From NCBI RefSeq assembly GCF_002078175.1, contig NZ_MWFK01000002.1:372001-436000 (forward strand): a stretch of 64,000 nt of DNA. Reading direction: 5' to 3'. The position numbers and the translations under genes were made by a program. The stretch comes from Streptomyces sp. M41(2017). GTDB taxonomy: Bacteria; Actinomycetota; Actinomycetes; Streptomycetales; Streptomycetaceae. Every line of letters begins with the position of its first letter. Position 1 is the stretch's first letter. A model generated the notes under the pieces. That model saw only the letters and a list, made by a program, of their open reading frames with translations, did no database searches and had not been told where the DNA came from. Below are positions 1 to 8,865 of the stretch, piece by piece.

Positions 1-180
1 GTCGATGGTGAGCTCGGCGCCGCGCGGAGTGCGGGTGAACAACCGCACCCCCAGGTTGCGCTCCAGTACCGCGATGCGTTTCGAGACGGCCTGCTGGGTG
101 ATAGCCAGCTCGGCCGCGGCCTCCTGGAACTGCCCCGCGTCGGCGGCGGCGACGAAGGTCCGAACGGTGTCGAGGTCCAT
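1..180 (-). CDS. LysR-family regulator, N-terminal fragment
   Basis: The start codon is at 178-180 and the gene runs off the left edge, so only the first 60 residues are visible. They begin MDLDTVRTFVAAAD and contain the LysR winged helix-turn-helix pattern (AAAELAITQQAVSKRIAVLE, then LGVRLFTRT). The effector-binding domain lies outside the window. It is divergent from the MFS gene at 314, and a perfect inverted repeat sits between them, so it may regulate that pump, itself, or both; this is inference from context. Confidence 0.85.
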   Translation of the reverse strand, partial: MDLDTVRTFVAAADAGQFQEAAAELAITQQAVSKRIAVLERNLGVRLFTRTPRGAELTID

Positions 181-196
181 TCCACCACCCTATGTA

Positions 197-213
197 CACA
201 ACCGATGGTTGTG
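197..213. promoter_or_regulatory. Inverted repeat between LysR and MFS genes
   Basis: Perfect 7-bp arms CACAACC and GGTTGTG flank a 3-bp centre (GAT) in the 133-bp divergent intergenic region. A related half site (GGTTGTAC) occurs near 281-288. It is a plausible operator for the LysR-type regulator, although LysR boxes are more often T-N11-A, so another regulator is possible. Confidence 0.45.
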
Positions 214-313
214 CGCAGGCGGTCCCGCGGTTGTTTGATCCTGCGGAAGCCGCCCGCTTTGATGCTCCTGATCGCGCAATGGTTGTACGGGTGGGAAGCG
301 AGGAACTCAGGGC

Positions 314-1594
314 ATGAAGAGTGGCCGGCAGCCCCGAAGGCCGTTCGGACCGCTGCTCGGGCATCGGCTGGGACGGCCGTTCGGCTGGCTCTGGGGAGCG
401 TACGGAACCAGCGCGCTCGGCACGTGGCTCGCCTTCGGCGCGTTCCCGCTGATCGCCATCCAGGTGCTGCACGCCGGCCCGGCCCGGGTCGCCGCGCTCT
501 CCTCCGTGGGAGCGGCGGTGGGTGCGGCGGTGGCGGTGCCGCTCGGCCCGTGGGTGGAGTTCCGCCGCAAGCGGCCGGTGCTGATCACCATGGACCTGGC
601 GCGGTTCGCGGCGCTTCTGACGATCCCGGTCGCCTTCGCGTGCGGCGTGCTCACCTTCGTTCAGCTGTTGCTGGTGTCCGTGGTCGTCGCGGCGGGTGAC
701 ATCACCTTCCGCGCCGCCTCGGGCGCCTACCTGAAGACGCTGCTGCCGTCGGAGGATCTGCTCGTCGCCAACGCGCGCTTCGAGTCCACGGCCTGGACGA
801 CCACGATCATCGGCCCACCGCTGGGAGGCGCGGCCATCGGGATCCTCGGCCCGGTGGCCACCGTGGTGGCCGACGCGGTGACCTACCTCCTCTCGGCCCT
901 GGGCATCCGCGCGTCGGGGGGCCGCGAACCCCTGCCGGTACGGCGGGAGGCACGGCGCATGCGGGTCCGCGACCTGCTCGACGGGTGGCGATACATCCTC
1001 GCCGACGCGACACTGCGCCCGCTGTTCTTCAACACCGCCCTGTTCAACGGCTTGGTGATGGCCACGGAACCGTTGCTCGCCGTCCTCATGCTCAGCCGGC
1101 TCGGATACGAGCCGTGGCAGTACGGTCTCGCCTTCGCCGCACCCTCCGTCGGCGGCCTGCTCGGCTCACGTCTCGCCCGGCCGCTCGCCGCCCGGTTCGG
1201 TCAGCACCGGATCCTGCGCGGAGCCGGAACACTGCGCGCGATCTGGCCCATCGGCCTGGCGTTCATCGGATCCGGAACTCCGGGCCTGCTGCTGGTGATG
1301 GGTGTCGAACTCGGGCTGATCTTCTGCTGCGGGGTCTTCAACCCGGTCTACGCGACCTACCGACTCCAGCGCACCGCGCCTGAGCGGGTGGCCCGGACAC
1401 TGACGGCGTGGACCGTGACGACCAAGGCGACGACGGCGCTCCTCACCGCGCTCTGGGGAGCACTCGCCGCCCTGCTCGGCCCGCGTACCGCCCTGGCCCT
1501 CGCCGGTGTCCTCCTGCTGACGACCCCCCTGCTGCTCCCCCGCCGAGCAACCGCACCGGTCGACGGGCGGGTACCGGAACTGGCGGGTCCCTGA
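314..1594 (+). CDS. MFS transporter, about 12 TM
   Basis: A 426-residue hydrophobic protein of the major facilitator superfamily, most like the EntS/MFS_3 group. It has a short basic N-terminus, then alternating hydrophobic helices to the end. The loop GPWVEFRRKRPVLI fits the cytoplasmic 2-3 loop motif. A GAGGA ribosome site near 299-303 supports this ATG. It lies divergent from a LysR regulator. The substrate cannot be told from sequence; efflux of a small molecule is the usual role of this group. Length is normal and the frame is intact. Confidence 0.85.
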   Translation: MKSGRQPRRPFGPLLGHRLGRPFGWLWGAYGTSALGTWLAFGAFPLIAIQVLHAGPARVAALSSVGAAVGAAVAVPLGPWVEFRRKRPVLITMDLARFAALLTIPVAFACGVLTFVQLLLVSVVVAAGDITFRAASGAYLKTLLPSEDLLVANARFESTAWTTTIIGPPLGGAAIGILGPVATVVADAVTYLLSALGIRASGGREPLPVRREARRMRVRDLLDGWRYILADATLRPLFFNTALFNGLVMATEPLLAVLMLSRLGYEPWQYGLAFAAPSVGGLLGSRLARPLAARFGQHRILRGAGTLRAIWPIGLAFIGSGTPGLLLVMGVELGLIFCCGVFNPVYATYRLQRTAPERVARTLTAWTVTTKATTALLTALWGALAALLGPRTALALAGVLLLTTPLLLPRRATAPVDGRVPELAGP

Positions 1595-1712
1595 CGGCCG
1601 GCCGGGGAGGGCGCGGCCGTCCGAGGGCTGGGCCGGGCGCGCCCCTTCCCCGGGTCGGGGGCGGGGAGGGACGCGACGGACGTCCGTCCCCTGTCCGGGA
1701 TGCCGCTCGGGA

Positions 1713-2120
1713 TCAGATCGAGCCGACCACCTTGCGCGGGGTGACGCGGACGACGACGCGCTCGGCGTCGTCCTTCGAGGCGGGGTTGAAGTCAGCGTAG
1801 TCCTTGCCGGTGTACTTCCGCGACAGTTCGTCGATGAGTTCCTGACCGCCCTCCGTGGTCAGCGTGGCCGTGCCGCGGATCTCGGCGTAGGTGTAGGGCG
1901 CGTTCGGCGGGTTGATCATGACGGTGATCCGCGGGTCGTCCCGCAGGTTCTTCTCCTTGCGGCGGCCCACGGTCGTGGAGACCAACAGGTCATCTCCGTC
2001 CCGGCCGAGCCAGGTGATCGTCAGCTGCGGACTGCCGTCCGGCTGGATCGTGGCGATGGTGGCGAAGACCGGGTTGTCGTCGATGAGCTTCTTCAGGTCG
2101 TCGGAGAGTTCGGCAGACAC
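1713..2120 (-). CDS. PPOX-class F420/FMN-dependent protein
   Basis: A 135-residue split-barrel flavoprotein of the pyridoxamine-5'-phosphate-oxidase-like superfamily, PPOX F420-dependent type. Diagnostic stretches are DNPVFATIATIQPDGSPQ, then the phosphate-binding strand LLVSTTVGRRKEKNLRDDPR and ARITVMINPP-like turns before YAEIRGTATL. I chose the GTG at 2118-2120 (V-SAELSDDLKK) because homologues start here and AAGGAA lies upstream; an in-frame ATG at 2186 would add an atypical extension. Such proteins reduce small unsaturated substrates with F420H2 or FMN; the substrate is unknown. No operon partner. Confidence 0.85.
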   Translation of the reverse strand: MSAELSDDLKKLIDDNPVFATIATIQPDGSPQLTITWLGRDGDDLLVSTTVGRRKEKNLRDDPRITVMINPPNAPYTYAEIRGTATLTTEGGQELIDELSRKYTGKDYADFNPASKDDAERVVVRVTPRKVVGSI

Positions 2121-2462
2121 GGAGCGGGTTCCTTCCCTCGGCTGGTTGCTGTCCCCGGGACAACTGCCCGCGCAGGAGATCAGCAACGGACAGCCTGCAA
2201 AATCCCGGCCGCGCCCGGCCCATCACGACAACTCGGCGCGCGGGCTTCACCCGTCCAACCCCATCCGGACGTGGCTCCGCCGACCCTGCGGACGCGAGAG
2301 AACGGGGGCCGCGGCGGCTCGCGGAGGCCGTTCATACGCCTGCGTCGGCAATCGACGGGCTCGCTCCACACGATCGGATGAACCCCGCCTTCGGCGGCAA
2401 CCGCATGCCGGGCCCCTTGAGTCACACATCGCACATTCACCGCACCACCTCAGGGGGGAACC

Positions 2463-3053
2463 ATGAACGACCCGCAGCAGCAGCCCGGCTGGGGAGGACC
2501 CCAGCAGCCCTACGGTCAGCAGCCGCCGTTCCCGCCTCAGCCACCCAAGAAGTCCGGTCGGGGGAAGCTTGTGGGGTTCGGCTGCCTCGGGTGTGCCGGA
2601 GTGCTCGTGGTGATCGGCATCATCGCCGCGGTCGCCAGTGGCGGCTCGGACTCGCCCAAGTCCACGTCGTCCGCTTCGAAGAGCGAGAAGTCTTCCGCGG
2701 ACACGCACAAGAGCAGTGGCCGAAGCGCCGGCACGAAGCAGGGAACGGAGAAGAAGCTCGTCGTCTTCAAAGCGTGGGGCACCGCGCCGTCCGGTGCCCT
2801 CGGCCCGCTGGACATCACGTACGGCTCCGACACGGACAGCCGCAAAGGCACCTGGAAGAACGGCAGGTTCGAGACCACTCTGCCCTTCGACGAGAACGCC
2901 TTGTACTACTCGCTCACCGCACAACTGCAGGGTTCCGGCGACATCCACTGCTCGGTCACGGTCGCGGGCAACACGAAGAAGGGCCACGCGTCCGGCGGCT
3001 ACAACATCTGCAACGCACAGCTCAGTTCCGGCCTGTTCGGCGACTGGAAGTAG
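2463..3053 (+). CDS. Proline-rich membrane-anchored protein
   Basis: A 196-residue protein with a Pro/Gln-rich cytoplasmic N-terminus (residues 2-30), a single hydrophobic segment at about 36-59, a Ser/Lys-rich linker (60-100) and an extracytoplasmic C-terminal domain with two Cys residues (HCSVTV, NICNAQ). This layout is common among Streptomyces membrane proteins and resembles MmpS-like proteins in the C-terminal domain (GSGDIHCSVTV). The start follows an AGGGGG site. Function unknown; an envelope role is inferred only from topology. Its 3' end overlaps the convergent next gene by 32 bp. Confidence 0.75.
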   Translation: MNDPQQQPGWGGPQQPYGQQPPFPPQPPKKSGRGKLVGFGCLGCAGVLVVIGIIAAVASGGSDSPKSTSSASKSEKSSADTHKSSGRSAGTKQGTEKKLVVFKAWGTAPSGALGPLDITYGSDTDSRKGTWKNGRFETTLPFDENALYYSLTAQLQGSGDIHCSVTVAGNTKKGHASGGYNICNAQLSSGLFGDWK

Positions 3054-3540
3054 GGGAGGCTGCCAAGGGGGTAGGGGCAGAGTCGCCTTCCGACCGTTCG
3101 CGCCGGTCCGTGGTCGTCGGCTGTCCCGCCGGTTCCACGGCCACCGCGACAGAGTGGCTCCGCAGACGGAGCGCCAGAATCTCCACCTCGACCAGGGTGC
3201 CGACGAAGCCGGCCGCGGCAAGGCGCGTGGCAGCCACCCGCGCTTCCCCCAGGGACAACCCGCGCACGGCACGAAGGCTCCGCAACACAGGCACGAGGCT
3301 CGGCGCGTCGCCGGTCAGACGCAACCGCGTCGGCCCGTGCTCCTGGAGCAGGGCCTGCCGAATGCTCTCGGGCGTGACGGGGCCTTCACCCTGCTCGCAC
3401 CAGGCACTGGAGCAGTCCGCGCATCGCCCTTCCACCGTCCAGCACAGCGCTCCGTGGTCCAAGAACTGACCCACGTCGCACGTAGTGGTCCCACCGCAGT
3501 CGGCGCATCGGCCGGAGACTTCTGCTCCCTGTGTGATCAC
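3022..3540 (-). CDS. Hypothetical Cys-rich protein
   Basis: A 172-residue protein with two CxxC knuckles at the N-terminus (GRCADCGG and GRCADCSS, plus further Cys), consistent with a zinc-ribbon fold. A hydrophilic region follows (PESIRQALLQEHGPTRLRL, SLGEARVAATRLAAAGFVGT). The composition looks conserved and the third-position G/C is high, so it is probably a real gene, but I know no function. Overlaps the convergent membrane-protein gene tail to tail by 32 bp. Confidence 0.65.
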   Translation of the reverse strand: MITQGAEVSGRCADCGGTTTCDVGQFLDHGALCWTVEGRCADCSSAWCEQGEGPVTPESIRQALLQEHGPTRLRLTGDAPSLVPVLRSLRAVRGLSLGEARVAATRLAAAGFVGTLVEVEILALRLRSHSVAVAVEPAGQPTTTDRRERSEGDSAPTPLAASPTSSRRTGRN

Positions 3541-3681
3541 AGGTCTCCTTCGCTTCGTCGGTGAATCCTGATCGCGACCAGGATTGGCCGGCAGACGCGT
3601 ACAACCAAATCGCCACCTCGACGGTCATTGAGTCGTCAGTGGTACGTCTCGTTGTCACATGTTGTTCACGGAGGCCCGTCA

Positions 3682-5061
3682 GTGCGCCGTTCTCTCACCA
3701 TCGCAGTCGCTGTCGCGGCGCTCGTCACGGGTGCCGTGTGCGCCGCCGGCCCGGCCGGGGCTGCTCCGGTGGCGGCTGTGCCGGTCACGGACTTCAACGC
3801 CGACGGGTACGCTGACATCGCGGTCGCGGCGCCCGGTGGCACCGTGAACGGCAAGGACGACGCCGGGTACGTCACCGTCCTGTACGGATCCATCGGCGGT
3901 GTCGACACCAAGCGCCCTCAGGTCATCAGCCGCGCCTCCGCGGGCATACCCGGTGACGCCGTGAATTACGACTCCTTCGGCCGCGTGAGCGCCGCCCGGG
4001 ACTTCGACGGCGACGGGTACACCGATCTCGTCGTCGGATCGGAGAACGGGCAGACGATCATCCTGTGGGGCTCCCCCACAGGACTGACGGACTCCGTCGC
4101 GCTCTCGCTCCCCCAGCACAGCGGCCCTCTGGCCGCGGGTGACATCAACGGCGACGGGCACGCGGACCTGGTCGTCGGCACAGGCCTGGTGGGTGTGGAG
4201 TTCGGTCCGATCTCGCGGACCGGCACGTCGTCGGGCCGCACCATCGTCCCCTTCGACAGCGAGAAGGACTCGCGCTACGAGTTCATCGTGGGCGACGTGA
4301 CCGGTGACGGAGCCGACGACATCCTCACGACCCACGGCTTCGAGGACATGGGACACGGCACCCGCCTCTGGAAGGGTGGCAAGGACGGCTCCGTCACCCG
4401 TGTGCCGGGAGCGATCACCCCGTCCTCAGGAGGTGTCGTCGCCGACTTCGACCGTGACGGGTTCGGTGACTTCGCCACGTTCAAGTTCGGCACGAGCCAG
4501 GAGGACATCACCATCCGCCCCGGCACGGTCGAGATCCGCTACGGCTCACCCTCCGGCCTCTCCACCCGGACGACGACCATCACGCAGAACACTCCGGGGG
4601 TCCCCGGTGTCAACGAGACCGGGGACGAGTTCGGCCTCGCACTGGCAGCGGGCGACGTCACCGGCGACGGCTACCCTGACCTCGCCGTCGGGGTGCCCGG
4701 GGAGGACATCGGCAACACCGACTCGGCGGGCAGCGTCGTACTCCTCAAGGGCGGGCCCAAGGGCCCGACAGGCAGTGGAGCCCTCGCGTTCTCCCAGTCC
4801 ACCAGTGGTGTCCCCGGCGCCTCGGAGCAGGGCGACCGTTTCGGCGAAGAGGTACAGCTCGCCGACGTCAACGACAACAACCGCGCGGATCTGATAGCCG
4901 CCGCTCCCTGGGAGGACGCCCCGAAGGTCGACTCCGGCGCGGCATGGGTCCTGCGCGGCTCGAAGAACGGCCCGGTCACCAGCAACATCGCGACCTTCAA
5001 CCCCGCCGGACTCGGCACTCCGCAGGCCGACGCCCACTTCGGCTCCTCCTTCAGCCACTGA
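3682..5061 (+). CDS. Secreted FG-GAP repeat beta-propeller protein
   Basis: A 459-residue exported protein. The GTG at 3682 is chosen because GGAGG (3670-3674) precedes it and translation gives a clean signal peptide (MRRSLTIAVAVAALVTGAV... AGPAGA, cleavage near residue 28). The rest is seven FG-GAP/VCBS-type repeats with calcium-binding loops DxNxDGxxD: DFNADGYAD, DFDGDGYTD, DINGDGHAD, DVTGDGADD, DFDRDGFGD, DVTGDGYPD and DVNDNNRAD, as in integrin-alpha propellers. Such proteins are abundant and secreted in Streptomyces. The partner or ligand is unknown. No neighbour suggests an operon. Confidence 0.9.
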   Translation: MRRSLTIAVAVAALVTGAVCAAGPAGAAPVAAVPVTDFNADGYADIAVAAPGGTVNGKDDAGYVTVLYGSIGGVDTKRPQVISRASAGIPGDAVNYDSFGRVSAARDFDGDGYTDLVVGSENGQTIILWGSPTGLTDSVALSLPQHSGPLAAGDINGDGHADLVVGTGLVGVEFGPISRTGTSSGRTIVPFDSEKDSRYEFIVGDVTGDGADDILTTHGFEDMGHGTRLWKGGKDGSVTRVPGAITPSSGGVVADFDRDGFGDFATFKFGTSQEDITIRPGTVEIRYGSPSGLSTRTTTITQNTPGVPGVNETGDEFGLALAAGDVTGDGYPDLAVGVPGEDIGNTDSAGSVVLLKGGPKGPTGSGALAFSQSTSGVPGASEQGDRFGEEVQLADVNDNNRADLIAAAPWEDAPKVDSGAAWVLRGSKNGPVTSNIATFNPAGLGTPQADAHFGSSFSH

Positions 5062-5351
5062 GGACCGCCGGGCTCCAGCGCGGCACCGGGGAACGGGAGC
5101 GGGACGAACCGGGTCGGGTGCGGGCGGCCTGCTGTGCCGACCGCACCGTCTCCGGCCTGTTACGCATGCCTCGGGCGCGGGAAGCGGACTCCTCGACGCG
5201 GGCCGGACTGCCGTGCCACGTACCGGAGTGCGTGGTGCTCTGATGCGGTAGGGGCCCCTGCGCCCCGATGTGCCGTGTGAAGTGCGACTTTGCCGAATAA
5301 GGCCGAAAGGCGCTCTGTCTCAAAGGTGTACCAGGCACTCACACTCGGAAA

Positions 5352-5819
5352 ATGGCGGTTCTCAACAGTGTCGGCCTGCCTGAGTGCCTGTTGTGCTCCT
5401 CGAACGGGCCCGACGTTCGTGAGCGGGGACGGATCATTCGCCTGTCCGCCGAACTCTGCGACAGGTGCTGGAACAAGGTCGCCAATGAGCTTGCCCTGAG
5501 CGAAGGTGCCACAGCGGCGCCGGAGCCCGCGTTCGACCCGGACGACGTGGACCCGGTCGAGCCGCGTACATGCCGGCGTTGCAGCGCGCCGGTGCGTTGC
5601 TGTCCGACCAACTACGACCGTTGGGTCGAACTGGCGACGTTCGAGCTGCCCGCCAAGAAGGTCCCGCCCCCGCACCGTTGGCGCCTGATGCGCCCGAGGG
5701 CGGCGAACACCCCGATCCCTGTGGCGACCGTGGCCATCAGGATCGGCGCCATCGACCCGACACCGGGCGAGCCAGTCGTTCCCGCCCATGCGTTCGTGTG
5801 CCTGAGGCGCGAAGGCTGA
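5352..5819 (+). CDS. DUF6083-like hypothetical protein
   Basis: A 155-residue protein with several CxxC pairs (CLLC, CDRC, CRRC) and the stretch APVRCCPTNYDRWVELATFELPAKKVPPPHRW, which I recognise as typical of Streptomyces DUF6083 proteins. The Cys pairs suggest bound zinc. No function is known for the family. The C-terminus (PAHAFVCLRREG) is shorter than I would expect, perhaps trimmed. It stands at the edge of a degraded region. The family call rests on memory of the motif, hence moderate confidence. Confidence 0.6.
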   Translation: MAVLNSVGLPECLLCSSNGPDVRERGRIIRLSAELCDRCWNKVANELALSEGATAAPEPAFDPDDVDPVEPRTCRRCSAPVRCCPTNYDRWVELATFELPAKKVPPPHRWRLMRPRAANTPIPVATVAIRIGAIDPTPGEPVVPAHAFVCLRREG

Positions 5820-5998
5820 CGTCAGGTCCGCACCCGGCGTCGGCGATCGACAACTCGTGGAAGACCTGGTGCAGGCGGCACGTGCTGAAGAGCCGGGGGC
5901 AGGACCGGCAGCGAGAGCGGTGAGGCGTACCGCCGACATCCCCCGCGCTGCCACGGACCCAAGCCCTCGGGCGACGTACGTCAGGCATCAGCGCGATA

Positions 5999-6029
5999 GC
6001 TGCGGCAGTCCCTCAAAGGCTGCCGCAGC
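5999..6029. terminator. 10-bp perfect hairpin
   Basis: GCTGCGGCAG (5999-6008) and CTGCCGCAGC (6020-6029) form a perfect stem around an 11-nt loop. There is no T tract, as is usual for Streptomyces terminators. It could end transcription from the gene at 5352 or mark the end of an old element. Confidence 0.45.
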
Positions 6030-6055
6030 AAGACCGCCTCTGCCGCGCGGCCCCG

Positions 6056-6259
6056 TTACCGGCCTCGGGCATCTCCACGTCGCCGTTGCGTCGAGGGCGG
6101 CGGCGAGAAGGTCTCCTCTTCGTCTTCCAGTGGCGGCAGCTCGACCGTGTACTGCGGCTGAAGGAAGAGATTCTGGTGCTGTGGTGCGGTCGATGAGCCG
6201 GGTGAGATCCGCGTCGGCTGGGCGGGAGCGGAGCCGGGTGAGACAGAGGTCATGCACAA
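6056..6259 (-). CDS. Small proline-rich ORF, possible gene remnant
   Basis: A 67-residue reading frame rich in Ser, Pro and Gln with an acidic patch (VELPPLEDEEETFSPPPS). A short direct repeat (GAGCCGGGTGAGA, about 36 nt apart) encodes two VSPGS/ISPGS units. Codon bias is weaker than in neighbours. It could be a real small gene, the tail of a decayed larger one, or chance. No family recognised. Confidence 0.25.
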   Translation of the reverse strand: MCMTSVSPGSAPAQPTRISPGSSTAPQHQNLFLQPQYTVELPPLEDEEETFSPPPSTQRRRGDARGR

Positions 6260-6744
6260 CCGTCCGGAGTTGAGGGTCGCGCGGATCCGGGGCTGAGATG
6301 ACGACCAGCGAAAAGCGGTACAGGCCTACCCCGTGTGCGCGGTTCCATTAGACCGCATCGAACGCCACCGAGCGTCCCCTCAGGTCCCCGGCAGCGCGAG
6401 GAGAGGGGCCTGTAAGCGCCGAGATGCCCGCGCTGACCGCCCTCAGGGCCGGTGACAGGACACGGAACGTGGCGCGCCCCGCTGCCACGCCGGCGAGGTC
6501 CTGGCCGGTGCACCGCTCCGGTCCCCGTCACGGTTCTCGCATCTGGGCCTCACGCCAACAGAGAAACCGGGGCAGGCCTTCATTGTCGGATCAGCCCCGG
6601 GGCTGCCGGCCGGCAGCCGGACTCCGCCTCTACACCTCCCGGCATCCGGCTCGGTCTGCTCACCGGCCTCGCCGCCACCGCGACGCTGCTGCTTCGCACT
6701 TCGCAACGGCCCTCACTGAACGGCGGCCGTTGCCAGGGCGAAGG
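6260..6744. other. Gene-poor stretch beside tnpB
   Basis: No reading frame here has convincing codon bias or a recognisable product. A perfect 18-bp palindrome (GGCTGCCGG followed by CCGGCAGCC) lies at 6601-6618. The stretch 6640-6700 in the plus frame could encode a hydrophobic helix (PGIRLGLLTGLAATATLLL), perhaps a scrap of a disrupted membrane protein. The region looks like decayed DNA next to the mobile element. Confidence 0.4.
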
Positions 6745-6890
6745 TGAAACAGAACCGCGAGCCATTGACATCCTCGCCACCTAGAGAAGGGCGATTCCCG
6801 CCTGCCGCGCTGTTGTCAGGCGCGGTTTCGGGTGGGTTCCTGTTTCATCGCGCTGTGCCGGGACGAATCCCGGTCTTACCCGCGCTCCGC
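6745..6890 (-). ncRNA. Putative omega-RNA / right end of tnpB element
   Basis: On the minus strand the 3' end of tnpB runs into a short hairpin (GGCGA 6790-6794 with TCGCC 6774-6778, 11-nt loop containing the stop codon), then GAGGATGTCAA (6775-6765). From memory, a hairpin plus a GGATGTCA-like end is a common scaffold terminus of IS605/IS1341 tnpB guide RNAs. The ~20 nt beyond it (6764-6745) would be the guide. The 5' boundary is a guess, because omega-RNAs overlap the tnpB 3' coding region by variable lengths. Confidence 0.45.
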
Positions 6891-8019
6891 AGGCTGACAC
6901 CGCCAGTCCGGCGGCCTTGGCGACGTTGACCGCCGCGTTGATGTCGCGATCCAGGACGGCCCCGCAGACTCCGCACTCCCACGTACGGAGGTGCAGTGGT
7001 TTGGGGCCTTCCTTGACGCGGCACTGCGAGCACGTCTGGGACGTAGGTTCGAACCGGCCGATCTTCAAGAGGATGCGTCCGTATCGAGCCGCCTTGTATT
7101 CCAGCATGGTCACGAACTGCGACCAGCCGGCGTCGTGGACTGACTTGGCCAGTTTCGTGCGGGCGAGTCCCTTAACCGCCAGGTCTTCCACCGCGATGGC
7201 TTGGTTTTCGCGGATCAGCTTGGTGGAGAGCTGGTGATGGAACTCGCGCCGTGCATCGGCCACCCTCGCGTGGGCGCGGGCCGCTTTGAGCCGGGCCTTT
7301 CCTCGGTTGTTGGATCCTTTCGCCTTCCGGGTCAGGGACTGGTGCGCCTTCTTGAGCTTCTTCTCGGCCCGCCGCAGGAAGCGGGGGCTGTCGATCTTCG
7401 TGCCGTCGGACAGGATCGCGAAGTGCGACAGGCCCAGGTCGATGCCGACTTCGGGCGTGGTCTCAGGCAGGACTTCGGACGGTTCGGTCTCGACCACGAA
7501 GGACGCGAAGTACCTTCCGGCGGCGTCCTTGATGACGGTGACAGTCGACGAGATGGAAGGCAGCGAACGGGACCACTTCACCCCCACGTCACCGATCTTG
7601 GGAAGGCGGAGCTTCCCGCCGGGCGTGATCTTCCATCCGGCGTTCGCGGTGAACCGTACGGCCTGCCGGTTGTCCTTGCTGGACTTGAACCGAGGCGCCC
7701 CCATCTTGGGCCGCTCGCCCTTGAGGCCGTCGAAGTAGTTCCGGTACGCGATGTCCAAGTCGCGAAGGGACTGCTGAAGAATCACTGACGAGACTTCGCC
7801 GAGCCACGCCCGTTCCGGGGTCTTCTTCGATGCCGTGAGCCGTTTCGACAACTCTCCCAAGGTGACGAACGACAGCCCTGCTGCGCGGGCGTCTTCACGG
7901 ATACGCAACGCGTCGTTGAAGACAACCCGAGCGCACCCGAACGACCGTGTCAGCGCCGAGCGTTGTGCACCGTTCGGGTACAGGCGGAACCCGTACCTGA
8001 GTTGCATAGTGATCACCAT
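6781..8019 (-). mobile_element. tnpB: TnpB (IS200/IS605, IS1341-type) RNA-guided nuclease
   Basis: A 412-residue TnpB. The RuvC residues are all present: Asp in VGIDLGLSHFA (about residue 193), Glu in IAVEDLAVKG (about 275) and Asp in LDRDINAAVN (about 357). A zinc finger with two CxxC pairs (CSQC and CGVC, about 331-350) lies between the last two. The N-terminus (MVITMQLRYGFRLYPN) is typical. No tnpA is nearby, so this is a solo, IS1341-type element. TnpB cuts DNA next to a TAM using an omega-RNA made from the 3' end. An in-frame ATG at 8007 is an equally good start. The frame is intact. Confidence 0.92.
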
Positions 8020-8768
8020 ACATACTTGATTCGTGTCGCCACGCTGGAACCCAAACCCCCAACGTGCGCACCGGACACCACGTCGTCTCCAACCGTGACG
8101 TCCACTCGGTTCTTCTCGCGAAGTACCGGCGCAGAGCCATGACAACCCGACCCTGACACGAAGGCCCGGGCATGGCCGCGGCCCGTCGGCGGCGGGTGCG
8201 CGGCCGCGTGCCTCTGAACCGGGACGGCCTGGGCCGGAAGGGGGTGTCGCGGGCAGGCCGTGAAGTGAGGCACCGCACGCCCGTCCTGGCGCCGTGGCGA
8301 GAGGCTTCTTCACCTGCGTCGGGGCACGGCCATGGTGTCGATCAGGTCGGCGAGGAGGGCAGCCGACGGTTCGACCGTGCCGGTGACCGCTGTCCGCGCG
8401 TGGTCGTGCCACGGTTCTCGACGTGGGCGCACTCCCCCGTCGCGGCCGGTGAGGGCTTCCGGGTTCTCCAAGGTCGGACACTCCTGATCCTGCGGCAGGG
8501 AGAGGCGGCCGCCCGAAGACGACCGCGATGCTCCGACCTTGTCAGCGCCCGCCTGAACGCTTCCTGAACGCCCGACCGCTCTCGGGGCGACCCGCATCCA
8601 GGGCGTACGGCGCGACATCTCCCCGCCCGCAGGTCTTACGAGCTGCTCCAGAGGACAGCGGCGAGCCGCATGGTCGGCCGGTCACGGCCTGTCCGGCCTG
8701 CCCTGCCGTGAACCGCGCCGTGTCACCCCGAGCACCGCGGCGCGGGGAACTTCCCACCCCTCACCATC
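8020..8768. other. Gene-poor stretch upstream of tnpB
   Basis: About 750 bp with no supported gene. The short frames on both strands (for example minus 8310-8618 ending DLIDTMAVPRRR) have no recognisable motif. The left end and TAM of the tnpB element should lie just above 8019; the plus strand there reads CATACATACTTGATTC, which contains TTGAT, but I cannot place the end from one sequence. Confidence 0.4.
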
Positions 8769-8805
8769 GTCTACAGTTCAGTAGACCGTCTACGGAACTG
8801 TAGTC
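8769..8805. promoter_or_regulatory. Double palindromic operator before dedA operon
   Basis: Two tandem sites lie 19 bp apart: GTCTAC-AGTTCA-GTAGAC (8769-8786, perfect palindrome) and GTCTAC-GGAACT-GTAGTC (8788-8805, nearly perfect). Together they also form one larger inverted repeat (CTACAGTTC 8771-8779 with GAACTGTAG 8795-8803). It sits 60-95 bp before the DedA start, right for a promoter operator. The operon's own response regulator or a CTAC/GTAG-type repressor such as BlaI/CopY could bind; which one is inference. Confidence 0.7.
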
Positions 8806-8865
8806 GTACGCCGGCGTCGCCCCCTTCACGCCGGGCGGCCAACGGAAACGAAGGGCTCCCCGAAC

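Noticed and set aside
6781..8481. A 566-residue version of TnpB starting at 8481
   Set aside because: The upstream 150 residues are Arg/Pro/Gly noise; homologous TnpB proteins start at or near 8019.
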